This document shows positions 25,719 to 32,870 of a stretch of DNA of 64,000 nt, piece by piece. The DNA lies in assembly GCA_900757795.1 (NCBI GenBank), contig CAAEPE010000009.1:124001-188000 (forward strand), in the 5' to 3' direction. Each line of letters begins with the position of its first letter. The stretch's first letter is position 1. Made by a program: the position numbers and the translations under genes. Under the pieces are notes generated by a model. That model did not search any database. It had not been told where the DNA came from and saw nothing but the letters and a program-made list of their open reading frames with translations. The DNA comes from an uncultured Phascolarctobacterium sp. Lineage in GTDB: Bacteria; Bacillota; Negativicutes; Acidaminococcales; Acidaminococcaceae.

Positions 25719-26092
25719 TTACTTGCCCTCCTCAATACCTCTACTTCTTCCACGGAGCCATAAATTTCTTTAATGCGCATAAGAAGCGCAATAGCTACGC
25801 CGGTGGTACCAAGGCTAACTACAATGGCAGTCAGCATCAGACCATGAGGAAGCGGATTGATATAAGCATTAGGATCGGTAGTAATGCCGTTTTGAATAGG
25901 TATCATCGCTCCGTCCTTTTGAGCAAAGCACAGATAAAAATAAATAACTGCAACCTGCATAACATTCATAGCCATAAGCTTTTTCATATAATTTTTGCTT
26001 AAAACCATGCCGTAAACGCCTAGAAAAAAGAGGATCATTACTAAGGAATAGATGCCTTTAGTCTTTAAAAACTCATTGAGCACTTCCATCAT
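25715..26092 (-). CDS. mrpC: Cation/H+ antiporter subunit C (MrpC/MnhC, NuoK-like)
   Basis: A 125-residue protein with three transmembrane segments, homologous to NuoK. It shows LFFLGVYGMVLSKNYMKKLMAMN and PHGLMLTAIVVSLGTTGVAIAL, typical of MrpC. GTG at 26098 and ATG at 26092 are both possible starts; ATG has better spacing from AAAAGGGG. The start region overlaps the end of mrpB by about 20 bases, which suggests translational coupling. Confidence 0.9.
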   Translation of the reverse strand: MMEVLNEFLKTKGIYSLVMILFFLGVYGMVLSKNYMKKLMAMNVMQVAVIYFYLCFAQKDGAMIPIQNGITTDPNAYINPLPHGLMLTAIVVSLGTTGVAIALLMRIKEIYGSVEEVEVLRRASK

Positions 26093-26528
26093 CTTCACCC
26101 CTTTTCACAATTGCATCTAATAGATTGATAATTGTCATCATAACACAGATGGCAACGCCGATTTCAATAAAGAAAATACCCATAGCGTGCATTTCGTGCT
26201 TTGGCTCCAAAACAATCGGCATATAATCATAATTCAGGAAAAAATCTGCGCCGCCAAACAGCGTCAGCCAGCCTGTAAAGGCATATAAGAAAGTGCCCAC
26301 ACCGGCCAAAACCACTGAGGTTTTTCCTAAAACATTAAATTTCGTATCAAAGCCCAAAATCAAACGGGCTAACAGCACGCCTACCGCCAAAAGCGCACCA
26401 GCCTGAAAGCCGCCGCCCGGAGAATATTCGCCCAGGCATAAAACATAGACGCCGTAAACAATAGTAAAAGGCACCAGCATACGAAAGGCCACATTGAGGA
26501 TGAGGCCACCAAATGGTTCTTTCATCAT
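26073..26528 (-). CDS. mrpB: Cation/H+ antiporter subunit B (MrpB/MnhB)
   Basis: A 151-residue membrane protein with four hydrophobic segments. The MnhB signature YVLCLGEYSPGGGFQAGALLA near residue 30 is clear, followed by the LARLILGF segment. Corresponds to MbhF of membrane-bound hydrogenases. Its ATG lies at the stop of the MbhE-like gene. It is needed for assembly and function of Mrp complexes in studied species. Confidence 0.9.
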   Translation of the reverse strand: MMKEPFGGLILNVAFRMLVPFTIVYGVYVLCLGEYSPGGGFQAGALLAVGVLLARLILGFDTKFNVLGKTSVVLAGVGTFLYAFTGWLTLFGGADFFLNYDYMPIVLEPKHEMHAMGIFFIEIGVAICVMMTIINLLDAIVKRGEDDGSAQ

Positions 26529-26851
26529 TTGATAATCTCTCCTTCCTCCGGATCCTCCGGTTCCTCTTCAGGGCGACGTCCAACAGGATTACTGGTCAAA
26601 ACCAGCACCGTAGTCAAACCTGCCAGAAACATTACCGAGGTTTCCCACATGGTATCAAAACCTCTGTAATCTATGATGACACCGGTTACAATGTTAGGCG
26701 AGCCTGTATCTTCCGCACTGCGGGAAATATAGGTTGGGGTAACATGCTGGTTAGGCGCTGTCTTGGCATCGCCAATTTCCGGCAGATAGGTTACAACGGA
26801 ACAGAACATGCCGGTCATAATCGCAAGAATAACTGCTACTAAGCCACGCAT
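26525..26851 (-). CDS. MbhE-like subunit (MrpA C-terminal part)
   Basis: A 108-residue protein with two hydrophobic segments. The central sequence NIVTGVIIDYRGFDTMWETS matches the MbhE subunit of hydrogen-evolving membrane-bound hydrogenases and the corresponding C-terminal part of MrpA. A charged, Glu-rich tail (RRPEEEPEDPEEGE) ends the protein. Here the MrpA C-terminal region is split into two genes, as in Mbh operons of archaea. Confidence 0.85.
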   Translation of the reverse strand: MRGLVAVILAIMTGMFCSVVTYLPEIGDAKTAPNQHVTPTYISRSAEDTGSPNIVTGVIIDYRGFDTMWETSVMFLAGLTTVLVLTSNPVGRRPEEEPEDPEEGEIIK

Positions 26852-27093
26852 TATTTACACCACCTATCAATTTTTTTCAAAGAGGCTACGAAAAAGATCG
26901 TAGAAATTGTGCCGATAACAGCTTCTGTAAAAGCTACGTCGGGAGACCCCATCATCAAATACAACAGCACCGCGCAAAAGCTGAAGCCGCTGTAAATAAT
27001 GGCCGCACTCAAAATATCCTTACAGAAAATTACCGCGCAGGTAATCAAAATAAGGAAGATTAATAAAATCGCTTCAATTAAGTATATCTGCAT
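26851..27093 (-). CDS. MbhD-like subunit (DUF4040, MrpA C-terminal part)
   Basis: An 80-residue protein with two to three hydrophobic segments; FSFCAVLLYLMMGSPDVAFTEAV is the DUF4040/MbhD signature with the conserved Asp and Glu. AAAGGAGG precedes the ATG. It follows mrpG and precedes MbhE, so gene order equals mbhC-D-E. Confidence 0.85.
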   Translation of the reverse strand: MQIYLIEAILLIFLILITCAVIFCKDILSAAIIYSGFSFCAVLLYLMMGSPDVAFTEAVIGTISTIFFVASLKKIDRWCK

Positions 27094-27094
27094 C

Positions 27095-27508
27095 TTATTT
27101 TTCCTCCTTTGTTCTTATATGTCCAACCGGCTCGTCGGCGCTGTGATTGTCTTTTTCCAAACCTACCAACTTTTTAGCGCCCTTACTCTTTAATGTCCAA
27201 ACAGGATGTCCGGATTTATAAGCAGCCTTACTCAAAATATGAGAACCGATAGGGTTAGCCATAAAAACAATCAAAAAAGCAAAAGCCATCTTCACTGCGG
27301 TCAGCGTCGGACCCTCATAAATTATCAGACCGATAAACGAAAGCGTACAGCCAAGAGTTTCACTATTGCCGGAAGCATGAATTCTGCTGTAAAAATCCGG
27401 CAGGCGCAGCATACCAATAGCCGAACCTATAAAGAAAATTAAGCCGCCAAAAATAAATAAGGCTGCAATAGCCTCTCTGAGAGAATTAAGGCCGAATGCT
27501 TCAATCAT
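27095..27508 (-). CDS. mrpG: Cation/H+ antiporter subunit G (MrpG/MnhG)
   Basis: A 137-residue protein with three transmembrane segments. The family motif GMLRLPDFYSRIHASGNSET is present, then KMAFAFLIVFMANPIGSHIL. The last 45 residues are polar and charged (LKSKGAKKLVGLEKDNHSAD), longer than in many MrpG. Overlaps mrpF by four bases. Confidence 0.92.
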   Translation of the reverse strand: MIEAFGLNSLREAIAALFIFGGLIFFIGSAIGMLRLPDFYSRIHASGNSETLGCTLSFIGLIIYEGPTLTAVKMAFAFLIVFMANPIGSHILSKAAYKSGHPVWTLKSKGAKKLVGLEKDNHSADEPVGHIRTKEEK

Positions 27509-27774
27509 ATATTTTTACCTCCCAGATATTTTGCTACGATTACCGAGCCGATAAAGCCTAGAAAAGCGTAGGAAATGGCGATATCTACATACATGTCGGG
27601 ACGTCCGTCGATATAACCAAACAGCACCAACAGCAAAATCGTATCGGCGCCAATAACTCCCAAGCCATTCATTCTGTCATAAATCGTTGGCCCATAAAAT
27701 AACCGCTGTAGCATAGTGCCAATTACAAAGATAATGGAAACCATTAGAATAAAAAATATCGTATTCATAATCAT
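27505..27774 (-). CDS. mrpF: Cation/H+ antiporter subunit F (MrpF)
   Basis: An 89-residue protein with three transmembrane segments; GPTIYDRMNGLGVIGADTIL is the MrpF signature, followed by DMYVDIAISYAFLGFIG. The first ATG (27774) abuts its GAGTGAGGA site, so ATG 27768 may be the true start. Overlaps the end of mrpE by four bases. Confidence 0.9.
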   Translation of the reverse strand: MIMNTIFFILMVSIIFVIGTMLQRLFYGPTIYDRMNGLGVIGADTILLLVLFGYIDGRPDMYVDIAISYAFLGFIGSVIVAKYLGGKNI

Positions 27775-28346
27775 TCCTCACTCTCTGCTACAGCAAAATT
27801 AAATTTTTCTCCATATAAATCAGCAACCTTTTTCTGCATGGAACCATCCAAAACACCGGCAGCCGCGCCTGTAGTCAGCGCGTGGATTTCATATAAGCCG
27901 TCGTCCGTAACATTTATTGTTACCGTGCCCGGAGTTAAGGTAATGGAGTTTGCCAGCACCACTGCTGCCATGGGATTATCCGCTTTAAAATAAAAACGCA
28001 CAACCTTAGGATCAATCTTTAGCTCCTGAGCCGTTGTTGCCACTAAAACGTCAATATTGGCTATAACCAACTGCCACATAAGCCAAAAAAAGTACATGAT
28101 GAATTTAGGAATAGATACGCCAAAAACAAAATATCTTTTACTGCCATCCTTATTGGGAACCAGCAGCAAAGGATATGTCAGCCAAACAGTTACGATTGCA
28201 GTTATAATTCCGTAAACGATAAATTTGGTTTCCGTTCTTCCCGACAAAACCATCCAAAATCCAAAAAGCACCAAACCAAGGGTCAGCTTATGTACTAAAG
28301 GTGAGCCCACAATATTATTGTTATTTAATACTCCCTGCTTTTCCAC
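27771..28346 (-). CDS. mrpE: Cation/H+ antiporter subunit E (MrpE/MnhE)
   Basis: A 191-residue protein with two or three transmembrane segments in the first half and the soluble MnhE domain with SITLTPGTVTINVTDDGLYE in the second. First gene of the antiporter operon. The frame opens at GTG 28355, but an AAGGTGG site favours GTG 28346. The gene order E-F-G-MbhD-MbhE-B-C-D that starts here is that of the antiporter part of Mbh hydrogenases. Confidence 0.88.
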   Translation of the reverse strand: MEKQGVLNNNNIVGSPLVHKLTLGLVLFGFWMVLSGRTETKFIVYGIITAIVTVWLTYPLLLVPNKDGSKRYFVFGVSIPKFIMYFFWLMWQLVIANIDVLVATTAQELKIDPKVVRFYFKADNPMAAVVLANSITLTPGTVTINVTDDGLYEIHALTTGAAAGVLDGSMQKKVADLYGEKFNFAVAESEE

Positions 28347-28455
28347 AGCTACCACCTTTCTTTATATTATTTTGTAAAATCCTTATACCCGTATATATTT
28401 GACAAAAAATTATTTTTTCCTGCAAATATGGCCTTTAAAAACAAATTTCTTTGTA

Positions 28456-29259
28456 TTATTTCAACGCCAGACTTATCTCTTTAAACTCGCAGTCCTCTAA
28501 GGGCAGCATTCTCTTAGCCAAACGCTGCACGCGCTCAATATCCGCCGTAGCGCAAACCGTAACCTTACCCTCACCCGCTGTTTTTGCCAAGCCCGCCTCG
28601 TGTAAAACCTGTATAGCTAAACGGCTGGTAGCCTCCGCCGGGTCGATAACCGTTACTCCCGCACCTAGCTCTTTCTCAATCTGCTCTTTAATAAACGGAT
28701 AATGAGTGCATGATAAAATTAACGCGTCTACTCCTGCTTTTTTCAGCGGCGCCGCATATTCGGCAACTGCTTCCTTAAGCTCTGCACTGTTAAAATTTTC
28801 ACCTTCAATTAAAGGCACAAATTTAGTGCAGCCCACAGGAAAAACCTCTGCCGTAGGGGCAGCCGCCAAAATAGCTTTTTTATGCGCTTCCGTACTGATA
28901 GTAAACGGCGTGGCAAAAACGCCTATTTTTTTCTTTTTACTGGCTGCCAAGAGCAGCTGCTCGCCTTTAGACATGCCGATAACAGGAAAGCCGCGCTTGC
29001 CCTTGATACTTTCAATCCCCAGCATGGTTAAAGTGTTACAGGCTATAACTACTTCCTTGACGCCCTGTGCCGCCAGCCAGTCCAAAATCTCGGCTACAAA
29101 ACCGCGGATTTCACTTTCCGGTCTTGTACCATAAGGAGTGCGGGCCGTATCGCCCACATATATAAAATCCTCGTGGGGCAAAAGCTGATGCAGGCATTTC
29201 AAAACCGATAAGCCGCCCACGCCTGAATCCAACACACCGATAGGTGCATTATTTTTCAT
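28456..29259 (-). CDS. murI: Glutamate racemase
   Basis: A 267-residue cytoplasmic enzyme making D-glutamate for peptidoglycan. The two catalytic cysteines are in VIACNTLTMLG (near residue 74) and LILSCTHYPFIKE (near 185), with the N-terminal IGVLDSGVGGLSVLK and YVGDTARTPYG motifs. Normal length. ATG with an AAGGAGG site; a promoter lies 30-58 bases upstream. Transcribed as a single gene as far as visible. Confidence 0.95.
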   Translation of the reverse strand: MKNNAPIGVLDSGVGGLSVLKCLHQLLPHEDFIYVGDTARTPYGTRPESEIRGFVAEILDWLAAQGVKEVVIACNTLTMLGIESIKGKRGFPVIGMSKGEQLLLAASKKKKIGVFATPFTISTEAHKKAILAAAPTAEVFPVGCTKFVPLIEGENFNSAELKEAVAEYAAPLKKAGVDALILSCTHYPFIKEQIEKELGAGVTVIDPAEATSRLAIQVLHEAGLAKTAGEGKVTVCATADIERVQRLAKRMLPLEDCEFKEISLALK

Positions 29260-29288
29260 GATGAAAAACCTCCTTTTACGCTAGTATT

Positions 29289-29317
29289 ATTATACCACTT
29301 CTAAACTATCAAGCCAA
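29289..29317 (-). promoter_or_regulatory. Promoter of murI
   Basis: Minus-strand TTGGCT (29312-29317), 17-base spacer, perfect TATAAT (29289-29294). The murI start codon is 30 bases downstream of the -10 box. Confidence 0.75.
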
Positions 29318-29333
29318 CAAATACCGTATAAAA

Positions 29334-29364
29334 TTAAAAACCGTCGGCAAAAAACGCCGACGGC
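29334..29364 (-). terminator. Terminator of galU
   Basis: Minus-strand hairpin with GCCGTCGGC / GCCGACGG arms and a GTTTTTT loop, followed by a T-rich tract. Lies about 55 bases past the galU stop. Confidence 0.85.
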
Positions 29365-29420
29365 ATAAGAAATCAAGCAACAAATTTTTTTACAACAGCA
29401 AATAAATTAGCAAACAAATT

Positions 29421-30287
29421 TTACACGATAGTTTTGAGATAATCCATAAATTTATCGTGCAGGTCATCGCGACGCAGAGCATATTCTACCGTAGCAGTTA
29501 AATAGCCCAGCTTATCGCCTACATCGTAACGGCGACCCATAAAATCATAGGCATACATATCCTGCTCCTTAGCCAGCACTTTAAGCGCATCGGTCAACTG
29601 AATTTCACCGCCGCGCCCAGGCTGAGTCTGCTCTAAAATATCAAAAATTTCCGGCATAATAACATAGCGCCCCAAAACAGCCAACTGACTGGGAGCTTCT
29701 TCCAAAGCAGGCTTTTCTACCATATCATTGACTTTAAAAATACGTTTATTATTTGTCGGCACGCTGTCCACAATACCATAGGAGGATACCTTTTCCCTAG
29801 GCACGGTCTGACAGCCTAAAACACTACCTCCGGTAGCTTCGTAAACGTCCATCAGCTGACGCAGGCAGGGATATTCGTCGTTATAAACTACGTCGTCGCC
29901 TAAAAGCACAGCAAAAGGTTCGTGACCAATAAAAGCCTTAGCGCACAAAATCGCATGACCTAAGCCGCGCGGCTCTTTTTGGCGGATATAATGAATGTCG
30001 ATGTCGGCGATATCCTTTACTTGCTGTAATAGATCCAGCTTACCGTGCTCCTCCAGATTCATTTCCAACTCCGGACTGCGGTCGAAATGATCCTCTATAG
30101 CGCGCTTAGTACGTCCGCTGATAATCAAAATATCGGTAATACCGCTGGCCAGCGCTTCCTCAATAATATATTGAATAGTAGGCTTATCTACAATAGGCAG
30201 CATCTCTTTGGGGCAGGCTTTAGTGGCGGGTAAAAAGCGAGTTCCCAAGCCGGCAGCAGGAATAACAGCCTTGGTAATTTTTTGCAT
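29421..30287 (-). CDS. galU: UTP-glucose-1-phosphate uridylyltransferase
   Basis: A 288-residue nucleotidyltransferase that makes UDP-glucose for envelope polysaccharides. N-terminal AAGLGTRFLPATKACPKEML carries the nucleotide-binding loop, and EEALASGITDILIISGRTKR, LGDDVVYN and VEKPALEEAPS are typical of GalU. The open frame extends to 30362, but ATG 30287 after AGGAGTG is the real start because the extra 25 residues are not GalU-like and overlap the promoter. Confidence 0.95.
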   Translation of the reverse strand: MQKITKAVIPAAGLGTRFLPATKACPKEMLPIVDKPTIQYIIEEALASGITDILIISGRTKRAIEDHFDRSPELEMNLEEHGKLDLLQQVKDIADIDIHYIRQKEPRGLGHAILCAKAFIGHEPFAVLLGDDVVYNDEYPCLRQLMDVYEATGGSVLGCQTVPREKVSSYGIVDSVPTNNKRIFKVNDMVEKPALEEAPSQLAVLGRYVIMPEIFDILEQTQPGRGGEIQLTDALKVLAKEQDMYAYDFMGRRYDVGDKLGYLTATVEYALRRDDLHDKFMDYLKTIV

Positions 30288-30333
30288 AATTTTCACTCCT
30301 AAAAATTTTCGTTCAAGCTTTATATTGTATATT

Positions 30334-30362
30334 ATTATAGCACATTGGTAAGTAATATACAA
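30334..30362 (-). promoter_or_regulatory. Promoter of galU
   Basis: Minus-strand TTGTAT (30357-30362), 17-base spacer, TATAAT (30334-30339), ending 47 bases before the chosen galU ATG. Supports the shorter start. Confidence 0.7.
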
Positions 30363-30383
30363 TTAAAGGCATGGTGAAGGTGC

Positions 30384-31190
30384 TTACAAGTAATTTAAAA
30401 TTTCCTTAGCATGAGGCAAAATAATATCCGGCTTGATAGAACCGTTTGCCACATCCTCCAAGGTTGCCTCGCCTGTAAGCACCATAATGGATAAAATATC
30501 ATTATTTAAGCCAAAAGCGATGTCTGTCGCCAGACGGTCGCCTACCATAGCAATTTCATCCTTAGCAAAGCCAGTTTTTTCCAATACCACATCCACCATG
30601 TATTGATATGGCTTACCAAAAATCAACTGCGGCTCTTTACCGGTAGCAGTTTTTATCAGCTCCAGCATAGCGCCCGTATCAGGAATAAATTCACCGCCCT
30701 CAATGGGACAGCGCACATCCGGATGCGTAGCTACATAGGGCACTCCCTTATCAATTAAACGACAGGCAATAGCTAAGCGCTCATAGGTCAGCGTTTGGTC
30801 AAAGCCTACTACTACAAAATCCGTTACTTCATCTAAGCCTTGCGTCAAGGTAAAGCCAGCTTCGCTAATGGTTGCTAAAAGCTGCGGCGTACCCAAAACA
30901 AACAGCCGCGCCTGCGGTTTATTTTTTTGCAGCCAGTTTGTTAGAGCATCGGAAGAAATCAAAATTTCTTTGCGTGTTACGGGTACACCCAAACCGTTCA
31001 TTTTTTGCACATAGTGATCATGGCTGCGGGAAGAATTATTGGTTAGCAAATAATATTTTTTCCCTGCCGCCTGGAGCTTAGCAAAAAAGCCTTCCATACC
31101 TGGAATCAGCTCATTGCCTAAATTGATAGTTCCATCCATATCAAATAAAAAGCATTTTATTTTTCTAATTCGCTCACAATCGCAGCTCAT
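30384..31190 (-). CDS. HAD-superfamily IIA hydrolase (NagD-like phosphatase)
   Basis: A 268-residue cytoplasmic phosphatase. HAD motif I is FLFDMDGTINLGN with the nucleophile Asp, motif II YLLTNNSSRS, and the C-terminal AMVGDRLATDIAFG motif; the C2-type cap identifies subfamily IIA (NagD/4-nitrophenylphosphatase). A natural substrate cannot be assigned. The frame opens at TTG 31211 but GGAGGT places the start at ATG 31190. Its own transcript probably ends before the galU promoter. Confidence 0.88.
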   Translation of the reverse strand: MSCDCERIRKIKCFLFDMDGTINLGNELIPGMEGFFAKLQAAGKKYYLLTNNSSRSHDHYVQKMNGLGVPVTRKEILISSDALTNWLQKNKPQARLFVLGTPQLLATISEAGFTLTQGLDEVTDFVVVGFDQTLTYERLAIACRLIDKGVPYVATHPDVRCPIEGGEFIPDTGAMLELIKTATGKEPQLIFGKPYQYMVDVVLEKTGFAKDEIAMVGDRLATDIAFGLNNDILSIMVLTGEATLEDVANGSIKPDIILPHAKEILNYL

Positions 31191-31317
31191 CAACAGCTTA
31201 CCTCCGTCCAACTCACATTTTTTTGATTAGATACAATTATATAGCATTTTGCAAAATTTACCAATATGTAAGCGCGAAAAAGCGATTGACAACATTAGAA
31301 TTTTACAGTAAAGCTAC

Positions 31318-31350
31318 AAAAAAAGCCGTCATTCTTTCACGAATGACGGC
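31318..31350 (-). terminator. Terminator of the M23 peptidase gene
   Basis: Minus-strand hairpin with perfect GCCGTCATTC / GAATGACGGC arms and a six-base loop, followed by seven T. Directly past the stop at 31357. Confidence 0.9.
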
Positions 31351-31356
31351 ATAATT

Positions 31357-32604
31357 TTAAATGTATTTTAAGGGATTAACCTGTTGTCCGTTTTTGATAA
31401 CCTCAAAATGCAGGTGCGGGCCGGTACTGTAACCGCTGCTGCCTACATAACCAATAATTTCTCCCTTTTCCACATAGCTGCCTGCACGCACTGCCAAGCT
31501 GCTCATGTGGCCATAGGCTGTTTTGATACCGTAATCATGGCTGATAAGAATATATCTGCCATAGCCGCCATACCATTCCGCCTGCTGCACATAACCGGAA
31601 GCTGCAGCATATACCGGCGCGCCGTAATAATTAGCAATATCAATGCCGGGATGCCAGTCGCTGCCATACCCACCAAAAGGATTGGCACGACCGCCAAAAT
31701 AAGAGGTAATCTCGCCGCCGGCAGTAGGCCACTGGCTGGGAGTAACATCTTTGCGATAATTTTCATTTTCAATAACAGTTAAAAGATTTTCAAAATCTGC
31801 CTTTTTGGCTTTAGCTTCATTATGAATATTCTTTTCCTGTTCCAGCATATAACCCATGGGAGTGCTGTCGCCTAAGGTAGGGCCGCCTTTACCGGCATAA
31901 ACGCTGGCGTCGCTTTTGGGCGGCAGCTCCGCGCCGTTTTTGGCCATTTCCTTACGCACTTTATCCTCTAATTTAGAAAGATAAGCCAACTGTTTTTGAT
32001 TTTTTTCGGCAATTTTCTGCAGCTCTTGAATAGTCTGCTCCTGCGCCTGCTTTGTTGCTTTATATTCTGCAATTTCCCGCATTTGCGTCTCGTTGCGAAT
32101 AGCAAGATGCGCCAAAACGCCAATAGTTACAGAAACTACCACCAGTAAAGCAGCCAAACCGCTGAAGGCATATTTTAAATGTGCCTTTTTAACGTGTGTT
32201 TTCGCAATATGAGAACCGTCAGCAGGAATCAGCCAAAAGGTAAAATGCTGGTTGTAATGCCACATTTTACGCCACAAAGCATAACGCTGCTGTAAACGTG
32301 CAGAATATTCTTTAGCATAAGCGTCAGCACGGTCTACCACAGCCTGCATTTGACTATGCAGCTTTTCATAAAACCCGCGCCACTTAGCGCTGATAAACTG
32401 CCAAGCGGCAAAGGCCTTTCTCTCTGCGCGCACGCGCAGCATGGCAAATTGCAGCTTAGCAACTGCCAGTAATATTTGCAGCTTGATCATAAGCTGCTGC
32501 CAAATAGCATCAATTTTAGCCTTACCTAACAGCTTTGCTTCTTGTATTTTTTGTGTAGACAATTGTATAATAAATTTAATTTGCCGAGCAATTTTTTCCT
32601 GCAT
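31357..32604 (-). CDS. M23-family (LytM) murein endopeptidase, membrane anchored
   Basis: A 415-residue protein. Residues 1-120 are a long charged, amphipathic helical region facing the cytoplasm, then a transmembrane segment near 145-168 (LAALLVVVSVTIGVLAHL), a coiled coil to about 225, a linker, and a C-terminal LytM domain. The zinc ligands are visible as H-x(3)-D in WHPGIDIANY and H-x-H in GPHLHFEVIK, so the enzyme looks active and should cut peptidoglycan cross-links in the periplasm. The long cytoplasmic N-terminus is unusual for this family and could bind a division or envelope partner (inference). Confidence 0.9.
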   Translation of the reverse strand: MQEKIARQIKFIIQLSTQKIQEAKLLGKAKIDAIWQQLMIKLQILLAVAKLQFAMLRVRAERKAFAAWQFISAKWRGFYEKLHSQMQAVVDRADAYAKEYSARLQQRYALWRKMWHYNQHFTFWLIPADGSHIAKTHVKKAHLKYAFSGLAALLVVVSVTIGVLAHLAIRNETQMREIAEYKATKQAQEQTIQELQKIAEKNQKQLAYLSKLEDKVRKEMAKNGAELPPKSDASVYAGKGGPTLGDSTPMGYMLEQEKNIHNEAKAKKADFENLLTVIENENYRKDVTPSQWPTAGGEITSYFGGRANPFGGYGSDWHPGIDIANYYGAPVYAAASGYVQQAEWYGGYGRYILISHDYGIKTAYGHMSSLAVRAGSYVEKGEIIGYVGSSGYSTGPHLHFEVIKNGQQVNPLKYI

Positions 32605-32814
32605 TAGAAATCTCCTTATGCGCTTATCACACCATTTTGCGCTTTACAACCCTTGTTAACAAACAATATTAGAACTATCTATAAAAACGACAGTGATATT
32701 ATACTACTTTCTGCCGGTTTAGTCAAAATTTTTTGTTAGTCTCGGCTTGCAATGCAGCCGTCGCATTTTTTCTATTTTTAATAAATATATCTATAAAAGC
32801 TATGGCTTTCGGTC

Positions 32815-32854
32815 AAAAAAATAATAACCACGGAAGCAGCCATGTTCCGTGGTT
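32815..32854 (-). terminator. Terminator of the AcoR-like regulator
   Basis: Minus-strand hairpin with AACCACGGAA / TTCCGTGGTT arms and a nine-base loop, then ATTA and a seven-T run. Seventeen bases past the stop. The stretch 32605-32814 toward the M23 gene is AT-rich, with no gene seen. Confidence 0.88.
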
Positions 32855-32870
32855 AATTATAATTTTTGCT

